From contig NZ_WUEK01000003.1 in the NCBI RefSeq assembly GCF_009823805.1, positions 248,001-312,000 on the forward strand: 64,000 nucleotides of DNA, given 5' to 3'. Origin of the DNA: Nocardioides flavescens (GTDB taxonomy: Bacteria > Actinomycetota > Actinomycetes > Propionibacteriales > Nocardioidaceae). Positions within the stretch are counted from its first letter, which is position 1; each line of letters opens with the position of its first letter. A model generated the notes under the pieces. It made no database searches, was not told the origin of the DNA, and saw nothing but the letters and a program-made list of their open reading frames with translations. The translations under genes and the position numbers were made by a program. Of this stretch, positions 15,883-23,601 are shown one piece after another.

Positions 15883-16505
15883 GGCGCGCGCTCGCCGCGG
15901 GGGCCGCTCTGCTGCTGACGCTGGCCCTGTCGGCCTGCGACGACGACGACCGCGAGGAGGCCCGCTCGGCCGGTGGCGAGGTCGTGGCCCAGTCCAGCGT
16001 CGCCGTCGACACCCCCGAGCTGCAGGACCTGCGGAGCCAGACGGGCATGGGCGACTGCGAGCCCGGCCCCGGCGGCGGCGCGCTGCCCGAGCTGACCCTT
16101 CCGTGCCTCGGCGGCGGCACCGCCGTCGACCTCGCCTCGCTCAAGGGTCCGATGGTGCTCAACTTCTGGGCCTCGTGGTGCACCGAGTGCTCGGTCGAGA
16201 TGCCAGCGCTCGAGGGCTTCTACCAGGAGCACGGCGAGCAGGTCCCGGTGCTGGGGGTCGACTGGCAGGACACCTACCCCGCCTCGGCCCTCGCGCAGGT
16301 GACGAAGCGAGGAGTGACCTACCCCTCGGTGGCCGACCCGGGTGGCGAGACGTCGCAGTTCGCCGAGTTCGCCAAGATGCCCGGCATGCCGATGACCTTC
16401 TTCCTCGACGAGGACGGGAAGATCGCCTACGTGCAGGCGGGCGGACTCGACTCGGCGGAGCAGATCGCCGACCTGGTGCGCGAGCACCTGGGCGTCGCCC
16501 TGTGA
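15879..16505 (+). CDS. TlpA/ResA-like thioredoxin-fold lipoprotein (Rv3673c-like)
   Basis: Membrane-anchored thiol-disulfide protein of 208 residues. The N-terminus (VRRALAAGAALLLTLALSAC) is a lipoprotein signal with lipobox LSAC at residues 17-20; the active site is WASWCTECS, a CxxC pair (CTEC), followed by a cis-Pro loop in KMPGMPMTFF. Extracytoplasmic reductants of this kind serve cytochrome c maturation or disulfide balance. GTG at 15879 overlaps the nth stop. Its neighbour MarP depends on a structural disulfide, making a link conceivable but untested. Confidence 0.88.
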   Translation: MRRALAAGAALLLTLALSACDDDDREEARSAGGEVVAQSSVAVDTPELQDLRSQTGMGDCEPGPGGGALPELTLPCLGGGTAVDLASLKGPMVLNFWASWCTECSVEMPALEGFYQEHGEQVPVLGVDWQDTYPASALAQVTKRGVTYPSVADPGGETSQFAEFAKMPGMPMTFFLDEDGKIAYVQAGGLDSAEQIADLVREHLGVAL

Positions 16506-17218
16506 CGACCGGACCGGCGCTGCCGGACTGGCTGCGCCCGGTCGAGGAGGCCGCCCGCACGATCACCGTGCACGAGCTGACCCGGTTCATGCCGCCGGAG
16601 GACGCCGACCCGCGCGTCGGCGCGGTGCTGATGCTCTTCGGCGAGGGGCCCGCCGGGCCTGACCTGCTGCTCACCGAGCGCAGCCACACGATGCGCTCAC
16701 ACCCCGGCCAGGTGTCGTTCCCGGGCGGCTCGCTCGACCCGGGTGAGACCGTGCGCGAGGCCGCCCTGCGCGAGGCGTGGGAGGAGGTCGGGCTCGACGC
16801 CTCCGGCGTCGACGTCTTCGCCGAGCTGCCTCCGCTCTGGCTGCCGCCGAGCAACTTCGCCGTGACCCCGGTCCTCGCCTGGTGGCGCGAGCCGGGTGCG
16901 GTCTCGGTCGTCTCCCCCGAGGAGGTGCACGCGGTCTACCGCGTGCCGCTGAGCGAGCTGCAGGACCCGACGCACCGGATCACCGTGCGGGGCCCGAGCG
17001 GCTGGGTGAGCCCGGGCTTCCTCATCGGCGAGCAGCACGACGTCATCCTCTGGGGCTTCACCGCCGGCATCATCTCGCGGCTCTTCGAGCACCTCGGCTG
17101 GCTGGAGGACCTCCCCGACGCCCCCGAGGTCGACCTGCCCGACTACATGCTGGCCTGGGACCGGCGTCTGCCCGACGTCGTCCCCAACACCGAGTTCGAG
17201 CAGAGGCGGCGCCGGTGA
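16502..17218 (+). CDS. NUDIX hydrolase, CoA pyrophosphatase-like (Rv3672c-like)
   Basis: Protein of 238 residues with a complete NUDIX box: GGSLDPGE, then REAALREAWEEVGL. Just before it, LLLTERSHTMRSHPGQVSFP matches the NuCoA motif of NUDIX enzymes that split coenzyme A and its derivatives, so CoA pyrophosphatase is the best assignment. GTG at 16502 overlaps the thioredoxin-like gene and its stop overlaps marP, placing a metabolic housekeeper within an envelope/stress operon conserved across actinobacteria. Confidence 0.88.
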   Translation: MTTGPALPDWLRPVEEAARTITVHELTRFMPPEDADPRVGAVLMLFGEGPAGPDLLLTERSHTMRSHPGQVSFPGGSLDPGETVREAALREAWEEVGLDASGVDVFAELPPLWLPPSNFAVTPVLAWWREPGAVSVVSPEEVHAVYRVPLSELQDPTHRITVRGPSGWVSPGFLIGEQHDVILWGFTAGIISRLFEHLGWLEDLPDAPEVDLPDYMLAWDRRLPDVVPNTEFEQRRRR

Positions 17219-18399
17219 ACCTCCTGGACTGGCTGCTGCTCGTCCTCGTCCTCGCCTACGCCCTCTCGGGCTACTGGCAGGGCTTCGTGACCGGCGCCTT
17301 CGCGACCGCCGGCCTGCTGCTCGGCGGCCTTCTCGGCGTCTGGCTCGCCCCGATCGCGCTCGGCGACGCCAACCCCTCGCTGCTGGTCTCGCTCGGCGCG
17401 CTGTTCATCGTCATCCTCGCGGCCTCGCTCGGCCAGGGCCTCATGCAGTACGCCGGCGCGCGGATCCGCGACCGCATCACCTGGCAGCCGGTGCGTGCCG
17501 TCGACGCGATCGGCGGCGCGGCGCTCAGCGCGGCGGCGGTGCTCGTCGTGTCGTGGGCCCTCGGGGTCGCGGTCTCCGGCTCGCGCATCGAGGGGGTCAC
17601 CCCGCTCGTGCGCTCGTCGTTCATCCTCGGCAAGGTCGACCAGGTGCTGCCCGCGCGCGCCGACGGGCTGCTCGACCAGTTCAACGACGTGGTGGGGGCG
17701 AGCTTCTTCCCGCGCTACCTCGAGCCGTTCTCGCCCGAGCGGATCGTCGAGGTGCGCGCGGGTGACCGGCGGATGCTCGAGGACCCCGACGTCGTCCGGG
17801 CCGGGGCCGCCGTGCTCAAGATCCGCGGTCAGAACGCCTGCGGCCGGGGCATCGAGGGCAGCGGTTTCGTCTACGCCCCCGACCGGCTGATGACCAACGC
17901 TCACGTGGTCGCCGGCGTCGACGACCCGACCGTCGAGATCGGCGACGCGACCCTCGACGCCCGCGTCGTCTACTACAACCCGCAGCTCGACGTCGCCGTG
18001 CTCGACGTCGACACGAGCTCGGTGCGGGCGCTGAAGTTCACCCCCGACGGCGAGCCCGGCCAGGCGCGCGACGCGGTCGCGATCCTCGGCTACCCGCAGG
18101 ACGGTCCCTTCGACGTCGAGACCGGCCGCATCCGGGCCCAGCAGACGCTGCGCTCGCCCGACATCTACGGCCGCGGCGCGGTGATCCGCGACGTCTACTC
18201 CGTGCGCGGCTCGGTGCGCCCCGGCAACTCCGGCGGCCCCGTCGTCGACTCCTCGGGTCGGGTCGTCGGCGTCGTCTTCGCCGCCTCCGTCACCGACGAC
18301 GACACCGGCTACGCGCTGACCGCCGACCAGGTCTCCGACGCCGCGGCGAGCGGGCTCGCCTCCGACGCCACCGCGGACACGCAGGGGTGCGCGGGCTAG
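17215..18399 (+). CDS. marP: Membrane-anchored periplasmic serine protease MarP
   Basis: Protease of 394 residues (M. tuberculosis MarP has 397). Four hydrophobic segments fill residues 1-125 (CvpA-like anchor). The chymotrypsin-like domain has the triad His230 (TNAHVV), Asp259 (NPQLDVAVLD) and Ser339 (RPGNSGGP). Cys209 and Cys392 correspond to the Cys214-Cys395 disulfide that stabilises the active enzyme. In M. tuberculosis MarP maintains cytoplasmic pH in acid and cleaves the hydrolase RipA. GTG start overlaps the NUDIX stop; it closes the operon. Confidence 0.93.
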   Translation: MNLLDWLLLVLVLAYALSGYWQGFVTGAFATAGLLLGGLLGVWLAPIALGDANPSLLVSLGALFIVILAASLGQGLMQYAGARIRDRITWQPVRAVDAIGGAALSAAAVLVVSWALGVAVSGSRIEGVTPLVRSSFILGKVDQVLPARADGLLDQFNDVVGASFFPRYLEPFSPERIVEVRAGDRRMLEDPDVVRAGAAVLKIRGQNACGRGIEGSGFVYAPDRLMTNAHVVAGVDDPTVEIGDATLDARVVYYNPQLDVAVLDVDTSSVRALKFTPDGEPGQARDAVAILGYPQDGPFDVETGRIRAQQTLRSPDIYGRGAVIRDVYSVRGSVRPGNSGGPVVDSSGRVVGVVFAASVTDDDTGYALTADQVSDAAASGLASDATADTQGCAG

Positions 18400-18409
18400 T
18401 TTCGACCGT

Positions 18410-19276
18410 ATGCGGGAGACCACGACGACGCTGCCCACCGACGACGGCCTCGAGCTGCAGGTCTGGCGCTGGTGGCCCGAGGGCGAGCCGCGTGGCGTCG
18501 TCCAGGTGCAGCACGGTCTGGCCGAGCACGCCGCGCGCTATCGGCGCCTCGCCAAGGCGCTCACCGCGGCCGGGTACGCCGTCTACGCCCCCGACGGTCG
18601 CGGCTCGGGCCGCAGCGCCGAGGTCGCCGGTGACGGTTACGGCGCCTGGGGCCCGGCGGGCTGGCCGGGCTGGGTCGCCGACCTGGTCAGCCTCAACCAA
18701 CGCATCCGTGCCGAGCACCCGGGGCTGCCGCTGCTGCACCTCGGCCACAGCATGGGCTCCTTCGCCACCCAACAGTTCCTGCTGGAGCACTCCGCCGACG
18801 TCGACGCCGTCGTGCTGTCGGGCACCACCGAGGTCGGTGGGCTCGTGCCCGTCCTGGCCTCGGAGGAGCCCGCGGACCTGAGCGGGTTCAACGCCGGCTT
18901 CGAGCCGCGCACCGGCTACGAGTGGCTGAGCCGCGACGAGGCCGAGGTCGACGCCTACGTCGCCGACCCGGCGTGCGGCTGGACCGCGCCGCCGCTGCCC
19001 GGCATCGAGACCCTCCTGGCCGCGGCCGACCCGGAGCGGCTGACCGCCGTCCGCGACGACCTGCCGGTGCTGCTGGTCTCGGGCGACGCGGACCCGCTGG
19101 CCGGCGGCGGCACCGCCATCGAGCTGGTGGCGCAGCGCTACCGCGACGCGGGGCTCGCCGACGTCACGGTGCGGCTCTACCCCGGTGGGCGCCACGAGGT
19201 CTTCAACGAGACCAACCGCGACGAGGTGACCGCGGACGTGCTGGCGTTCTTCGACCGGGTCGTCGCCGGCCGCTGA
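18410..19276 (+). CDS. Alpha/beta hydrolase, monoacylglycerol-lipase-like
   Basis: Enzyme of 288 residues of the serine aminopeptidase S33 group. The nucleophile elbow is GHSMG (about residue 119), the Asp lies in SGDADPLAGG and the His in GGRHEVFNE. HGLAEHAARYRRLAKALTAAGY and PDGRGSGRS are typical of monoacylglycerol lipases. A -10 box TAGTTT (18397-18402) ends seven bases before the ATG, within the intergenic gap after marP, so it has its own leaderless promoter. An epoxide hydrolase (ephE, Rv3670) occupies this place in mycobacteria, but the sequence here favours an esterase/lipase. Confidence 0.85.
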   Translation: MRETTTTLPTDDGLELQVWRWWPEGEPRGVVQVQHGLAEHAARYRRLAKALTAAGYAVYAPDGRGSGRSAEVAGDGYGAWGPAGWPGWVADLVSLNQRIRAEHPGLPLLHLGHSMGSFATQQFLLEHSADVDAVVLSGTTEVGGLVPVLASEEPADLSGFNAGFEPRTGYEWLSRDEAEVDAYVADPACGWTAPPLPGIETLLAAADPERLTAVRDDLPVLLVSGDADPLAGGGTAIELVAQRYRDAGLADVTVRLYPGGRHEVFNETNRDEVTADVLAFFDRVVAGR

Positions 19277-19288
19277 GGCGGGGCGGGC

Positions 19289-19717
19289 TCAGCGCTTGGA
19301 GCTCTGACCCTTCAACGCCTGCGGGATGGCCTTGCCCTGCTCGATGGCCTTCTCGGGCGGGCCGACCTGCTTGAGCTTCTTGATGCCGATGAGCCCGAAG
19401 ATCGCCACCAGCAGGAACCAGAAGCCGGTCACGATCAGGAACGCCCAGTGCAGGTCGAGACCCGAGCCGTTCCAGTTGATGAAGAACGCAATCGTGATCG
19501 ACAGCATGATCACGCCGAGGATCGCGAGGAACGCTGCGGCCGCGAGGAGACCGGCGCCGAGGCCGCCGGCCTTGACGCTGACCTTGAGCTCGGACTTGGC
19601 GAGCGCGATCTCCTTGGAGACCAGGGTCGAGACGTCGCGCGAGGCGTCGGCGACCAGCTTGCCGATCGTCGGCTCGTCCCGCGACGGCGGGCGGTTCACG
19701 GAGCGGTCGATCGACAT
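19289..19717 (-). CDS. Holin-X-like membrane protein (Rv3669-like)
   Basis: Membrane protein of 142 residues of the actinobacterial Phage_holin_3_6 family. An amphipathic N-terminus (VADASRDVSTLVSKEIALAKSEL) precedes two hydrophobic spans (about 50-78 and 88-110) and a charged tail. Despite the family name nothing phage-like surrounds it, and it belongs to the conserved core order; it is probably a structural envelope protein. The -10 box TAGGGT ends six bases before the ATG, predicting a leaderless mRNA. It converges on the hydrolase gene with only 12 bases between the stops. Confidence 0.82.
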   Translation of the reverse strand: MSIDRSVNRPPSRDEPTIGKLVADASRDVSTLVSKEIALAKSELKVSVKAGGLGAGLLAAAAFLAILGVIMLSITIAFFINWNGSGLDLHWAFLIVTGFWFLLVAIFGLIGIKKLKQVGPPEKAIEQGKAIPQALKGQSSKR

Positions 19718-19726
19718 GGCTCGACC

Positions 19727-21058
19727 CTACAAGGACGCGCTGGGGTTCGGGACGAGGCTGCCGCGGTCGACGGCGCCGAGGTCGGGCGCGCCGCTGAGCG
19801 CCATCGTCAGGTCGAGCTCGGCGAGGACGTTGGCGACGACCTCCTCGACCCCGCGCTGACCGGCGAGGGCGAGGCCGTACATGTGCGGCCGACCCAGGAG
19901 CACGGCGTCCGCCCCGAGGGCCAGCGCGGTGAAGACGTCGGCTCCGGTGCGGATGCCGCTGTCGAGCAGCACGGTCGGATCGGGGCCGAGCTCCTCGCGC
20001 ACGGCGACGAGCGCGTCGAGGGAGGCGATGGCGCCGTCGACCTGGCGTCCGCCGTGGTTGGAGACGACGATCGCGTCCGCCCCCACGTCGTACGCGCGGC
20101 GGGCGTCGTCGGGGTGCAGGACCCCCTTCAGCACGACCGGGAGCCGGGTGCGCGAGCGCAGCGTCTCGAGGTGCTCCCAGCTCAGCCCGGGGTTGGAGTA
20201 GATGTCGAGGAAGGTCTCGACCGCCGCCCGTGGCTCGGGGGAGCGGAGGTTGTCGAGGAACCGGCCCGGGAACTCCCGGGTGATCGACAGCAGCGAGCGG
20301 ACGGCGCCCAGCGTGACCTGGACGTCGGGGCGGGCGGCGGCGCCGGAGGCCACGGCGGCCACCCGCTCGCGGACGAGGCCGAGGAACCGTGGGTCAGAGG
20401 TGTACTGCGCGATGCCGAGTCCCTGCGCGAACGGCAGCGAGCCGAGGTTGAGGTCCTGCGGTCGCCAGCCGAGCGTGGTGGTGTCGAGCGTGACGACCAG
20501 TGCGCTCGCCCCGGCGTCCTCGGCGCGGCCGATCAGGCTGTCGACCAGGGCCTCGTCGGTGCTCCAGTAGAGCTGGAACCACCACGGCGTCGACCCCATC
20601 GCGGCCGCGGTCTGCTCGAGCGGGTTGCACCCCTGGTTGGAGAATACGTACGGCGTGCCGGTGGCTGCGGCGGCCCGCGCGATCTGCACGTCGCTGTCGC
20701 GACCCATCAGGGCACCGGCGCCGACGGGCGCGAGCAGCACGGGCGAGTCGTAGCGACGACCGAGCAGCTCGACCGCGAGGTCGCGGGTCGCGTGTCCGTG
20801 GGCCATCCGCGGCACGATCGCCCACCGGTCGAACGCCGCCCGGTTGTTGCGCATCGTCCGGCCCTCGCCGGCCCCGCCGGCGACGTAGGCCCACGCCGTC
20901 GGGCTCGACGCCCGCCGCGCCCGGCGTTCGAGCTCGGCGAAGTCGGTGGGCACGGTAGGGCGACGCCCGAGCACCCCGGCGCGGTAGACGGCGTCCTGGC
21001 GGGCGCGGCCGACGCCGCGGGCGGGACCCGTGCTGGCTGCGGTGGGCTGGGCGGTCAC
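19727..21058 (-). CDS. FMN-dependent alpha-hydroxyacid oxidase, lactate 2-monooxygenase-like
   Basis: Flavoenzyme of 443 residues of the LldD/glycolate oxidase family, oxidising 2-hydroxyacids such as L-lactate. The catalytic His and substrate-binding Arg are in VSNHGGRQVDGA; LKGVLHPDDA supplies the FMN Lys, and LLDSGIRTGADVFTALALGA the phosphate site. The insertion and the long N-terminus (residues 1-40) resemble mycobacterial lactate 2-monooxygenase, which releases acetate, CO2 and water. Two adjacent GTG codons (21061, 21058) are possible; the second lies exactly where the shared -10 element predicts the transcript start, so I choose it. Confidence 0.85.
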   Translation of the reverse strand: MTAQPTAASTGPARGVGRARQDAVYRAGVLGRRPTVPTDFAELERRARRASSPTAWAYVAGGAGEGRTMRNNRAAFDRWAIVPRMAHGHATRDLAVELLGRRYDSPVLLAPVGAGALMGRDSDVQIARAAAATGTPYVFSNQGCNPLEQTAAAMGSTPWWFQLYWSTDEALVDSLIGRAEDAGASALVVTLDTTTLGWRPQDLNLGSLPFAQGLGIAQYTSDPRFLGLVRERVAAVASGAAARPDVQVTLGAVRSLLSITREFPGRFLDNLRSPEPRAAVETFLDIYSNPGLSWEHLETLRSRTRLPVVLKGVLHPDDARRAYDVGADAIVVSNHGGRQVDGAIASLDALVAVREELGPDPTVLLDSGIRTGADVFTALALGADAVLLGRPHMYGLALAGQRGVEEVVANVLAELDLTMALSGAPDLGAVDRGSLVPNPSASL

Positions 21059-21063
21059 CACGT

Positions 21064-21070
21064 CAGACTA
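21064..21070. promoter_or_regulatory. Shared symmetric -10 element, bidirectional leaderless promoter
   Basis: CAGACTA serves both directions: plus-strand -10 CAGACT (21064-21069) ends six bases before the GTG at 21076, and minus-strand -10 TAGTCT (21070-21065) ends six bases before the GTG at 21058. The two hexamers overlap by six base pairs, so one polymerase at a time would fire either gene. Confidence 0.6.
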
Positions 21071-21075
21071 GGCAC

Positions 21076-21420
21076 GTGGACTTCGGCGACTTCCTGCGCG
21101 TGACCCTCGTGGTGATGGGTGTGCTGGTCGTGCTGGTGCTCGCCGGGATCGGGTTCGCGATGTGGCGCTACCGCATCCCGCCGCGCGGGCTGGTGGCGAT
21201 GTTCGCGGCGCTGGGCTACCTCGTCTTCCCGGTCGACGTCGTCCCGGAGGCGCTGCTCGGCCCGCTCGGCCTCGCCGACGATGCCGGGGTGCTGGCCCTC
21301 GTCGCGGTCTGGGTGTGGCGGCTGACCAGGGCCCGCAACCGGCTCGTCGAGGGCGGGATCATCGGGCCGGACGGCCGGCTCGGTCATCGCCGGCGACCTC
21401 GTGACACTGACCAGGTGTGA
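21076..21420 (+). CDS. DUF1232 (YkvA-like) small membrane protein
   Basis: Protein of 114 residues with a transmembrane helix at about 8-30 and a DUF1232 segment (GLVAMFAALGYLVFPVDVVPE, then GLADDAGVLALVAVWV) that contains the PxD motif. Function unknown; such proteins are common beside stress genes. GTG start at 21076 is set by the bidirectional -10 element. Its stop overlaps the start of the sigma factor gene, so the two are co-transcribed. Confidence 0.75.
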   Translation: MDFGDFLRVTLVVMGVLVVLVLAGIGFAMWRYRIPPRGLVAMFAALGYLVFPVDVVPEALLGPLGLADDAGVLALVAVWVWRLTRARNRLVEGGIIGPDGRLGHRRRPRDTDQV

Positions 21421-21944
21421 CGACCGACCACGACCGACTCGTCGGGCTCTTCGACGACTGCGCCCCGCGGCTCTACGCCTACGCCCGTCGTCATGCCGCT
21501 CCCTCGGACGCCGAGGACCTCGTCGCCTCGGCATTCGAGGTCGCCGTACGCCGACCCGAGGCCGTGCCTGCCGAGGCGCACCTCGCCTTCGCGTGGCTGG
21601 TCGGGACCGTGCGGAGGCTGGCCGCCAACCAGCACCGGCGTCGCGCCACCCGGGAGCGCTGGTGGCGCGACGCCGTCCGCGAGACCTGGCACGCCGCGTC
21701 CCCCGAGGAGGCCGTGGCCGAGCGGGAGGAGTCGATCGCCGCGCTGTCCGCCTTGTCGGAGGCCGACCGCGAGGTCGTGCTGCTCGTCGCCTGGGACGGA
21801 CTGACCACCGAGCAGGCCGCCGACGTGCTCGGCGTCAGCCGCAACACCTTCTCGGCCCGGCTCTCGCGCGCCCGCCGGCGCCTGCGCGACGACCCACCGC
21901 CGATCGCCACCCTCACCGTCTGCCCCGAAGGGACCGCCCGATGA
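21417..21944 (+). CDS. ECF-type RNA polymerase sigma factor
   Basis: Group IV sigma factor of 175 residues. Region 2 covers about 10-75 (LYAYARRHAAPSDAEDLVASAFEVA), region 4 about 108-158 (ALSALSEADREVVLLVAWDG, then TTEQAADVLGVSRNTFSARLSRARRRL). GTG at 21417 overlaps the DUF1232 stop; the stop (ATGA) overlaps the next gene, a membrane protein that is probably its regulator. The stimulus cannot be read from the sequence. Confidence 0.87.
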   Translation: MTTDHDRLVGLFDDCAPRLYAYARRHAAPSDAEDLVASAFEVAVRRPEAVPAEAHLAFAWLVGTVRRLAANQHRRRATRERWWRDAVRETWHAASPEEAVAEREESIAALSALSEADREVVLLVAWDGLTTEQAADVLGVSRNTFSARLSRARRRLRDDPPPIATLTVCPEGTAR

Positions 21945-22921
21945 ACGACGCACCCGACCTGCTGGACCGCCTCGCCGACCACCGGCCCACCGACGCCGCG
22001 CTCGACCGGCTCTGGAGCCCGGAGCGCCGTGCCGCCCTGCGCGAGCGGCTGACCGAGCCGCGGCCCGTCGTACGACGCCGCCCGCGGCGCGTGCTCCTCG
22101 CCGCGGCCGCCGCGCTGGTCGTCGCCGTGCCGGTCGTCCACGAGGTCGTGGCGCCGGACGCCGCGCAGGCCCGCGCCGACCTCACGGCCCTCGCCGCCAC
22201 CGCGGCCGCCGACGACGGGCCGGTGCTCGCGCCGGGGCAGTACCTCCACGTCCGCACGCACTCCGAGCAGCACAACCGCTGGCCGCGCGAGGGCGGCGAG
22301 ACCTACATCAACGATCGGGACGCCTGGATCGGGTGGGACGGGAGCTACACAGCCGTTGAGACCCGGCCGACGCGCGACGAGATCGCCGAGTGGTTCCGGA
22401 ACGAGGACACCGGCAAGCCGAGCATCCACGACCCCACGCCGGCGTTCGCGGCCACGCTGCCGACGGATGCGGAGGCGTTCCGCGCCTATCTCGAACCTCG
22501 GGTCAGCGGCTCGAACTCCCACGAGGAGGCCCTCTACAGCGCGGTCACCAGTCTGATCCGGTCGCAGTACCTCCCGCCCGACACCCTCGCCGCCGCCCTC
22601 GGTGCGCTGGCCGACGTCGACGGGGTGCGCACCGAGGACGTGACCGTCGAGGGACGCGAGGCGGTGCGGATCAGCTACGACCGCTTCGTCGTGTCGTGGG
22701 TCAGCGAGGACTCAGTGACCGTCGACCGGGCCACCGCCCAGCCGCTGCGCGATGAGAACCGCTCGTTGCAGGGCAGCTACCGCTCCGACGTGCTCGAGCG
22801 CGAGGTCGTCGACGCCCTGCCCGCCGAGGTGACCGCGGTGTTCGCGGCGCACCCCGACGGCGTCCTGCTCTGCCCGGACGGCAGCGAGGCTGTGGGGGGC
22901 GGCGACGTCCCGCACTGCTGA
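21941..22921 (+). CDS. CU044_5270-like membrane protein, probable sigma-factor partner
   Basis: Protein of 326 residues: cytoplasmic part of about 45 residues, one transmembrane helix (VLLAAAAALVVAVPVVHEVV, about 48-68) and a large exported domain. ATG at 21941 overlaps the sigma factor stop. Position and topology fit an anti-sigma factor or sensor, a combination frequent in actinobacteria, but the short cytoplasmic part lacks the zinc-binding HxxxCxxC motif of ZAS anti-sigma factors, so direct sigma binding is not evident. Confidence 0.7.
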   Translation: MNDAPDLLDRLADHRPTDAALDRLWSPERRAALRERLTEPRPVVRRRPRRVLLAAAAALVVAVPVVHEVVAPDAAQARADLTALAATAAADDGPVLAPGQYLHVRTHSEQHNRWPREGGETYINDRDAWIGWDGSYTAVETRPTRDEIAEWFRNEDTGKPSIHDPTPAFAATLPTDAEAFRAYLEPRVSGSNSHEEALYSAVTSLIRSQYLPPDTLAAALGALADVDGVRTEDVTVEGREAVRISYDRFVVSWVSEDSVTVDRATAQPLRDENRSLQGSYRSDVLEREVVDALPAEVTAVFAAHPDGVLLCPDGSEAVGGGDVPHC

Positions 22922-22996
22922 CCACGTCCTGGGGAGGACCCACCATGGCCCGTTCGGGTCATCACGGTGGACGCACGGCGGGCCTGGCGTCGGACG

Positions 22997-23563
22997 ATGC
23001 AGAAGCGCACCCTCGCCGTCGCCGCCGTCGCCGCCGTGGTCCTCGCCCTCGCCTCCGGGGGAGGAGGTGCCGTCGCCGCCGGCAAGATCACCGGCAGGGA
23101 CATCAAGAACAGCTCCGTCACGGGTAAGGACCTCAAGGACGGCAGTGTCACCGGTGCGGACGTGGCTGACGCCGGTCTCAGCGGCGCAGATCTGCTGGAC
23201 GGCTCGGTCACCGAGGCCGACGTGGCGCCCGGCGGCCTCAGTGGTGCGTCGGTGAAGGACGGGAGCATCAGCGCCTCCGACCTGGCCCCCGGCGCGGCGG
23301 GGCTGCGCGGACTCCAACGGGTGAGCCTCGAGCGGGCCGTCACGGCTTCGGCTGACTTCTACGGGTCGACGTTCGCCACCGTGCCCTGCCCCACCGGCAA
23401 GGTCGTCGTGTCCGGCGGGTACGTCATCCCGTCGTCGTCCTTCGACGTCTCGGTCTTCCGCAACGCGCCCACGGCCGACCTGACCGGCTGGGAGGTGGCG
23501 GTGCGCGCCGGCAGCGGCAGTCCCTTCATCGCCACGTTCTACGCGCTCTGCGCGACGGCCTGA
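22997..23563 (+). CDS. Exported protein with pentapeptide-like tandem repeats
   Basis: Secreted protein of 188 residues. Residues 1-28 form a signal peptide (MQKRTLAVAAVAAVVLALAS). Residues about 30-95 are a tandem series with a 10-residue period, for example KDLKDGSVTG, ADVADAGLSG, ADLLDGSVTE, close to the A(D/N)LxN pattern of pentapeptide repeats and probably a beta-solenoid stalk. A globular C-terminal part with two cysteines (PCPTGK, YALCATA) follows. I choose ATG 22997 for the signal peptide; a GTG at 22967 is in frame. An ATG at 22945 has a better Shine-Dalgarno but is in another frame. Function unknown. Confidence 0.65.
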   Translation: MQKRTLAVAAVAAVVLALASGGGGAVAAGKITGRDIKNSSVTGKDLKDGSVTGADVADAGLSGADLLDGSVTEADVAPGGLSGASVKDGSISASDLAPGAAGLRGLQRVSLERAVTASADFYGSTFATVPCPTGKVVVSGGYVIPSSSFDVSVFRNAPTADLTGWEVAVRAGSGSPFIATFYALCATA

Positions 23564-23601
23564 GAGCCAGGCCGCCGCGCGGAGCGGCGTACGAGAAGGA
23601 C

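Noticed and set aside
19289..19717. Prophage remnant suggested by a holin-family protein
   Set aside because: No phage genes are adjacent, and the gene is part of the conserved actinobacterial core order.
22945..23127. Small gene beginning at an ATG with a good Shine-Dalgarno
   Set aside because: The frame soon becomes a poly-Arg shadow of the repeat protein; the 22997 frame has the signal peptide and repeats. A short leader peptide is not excluded.
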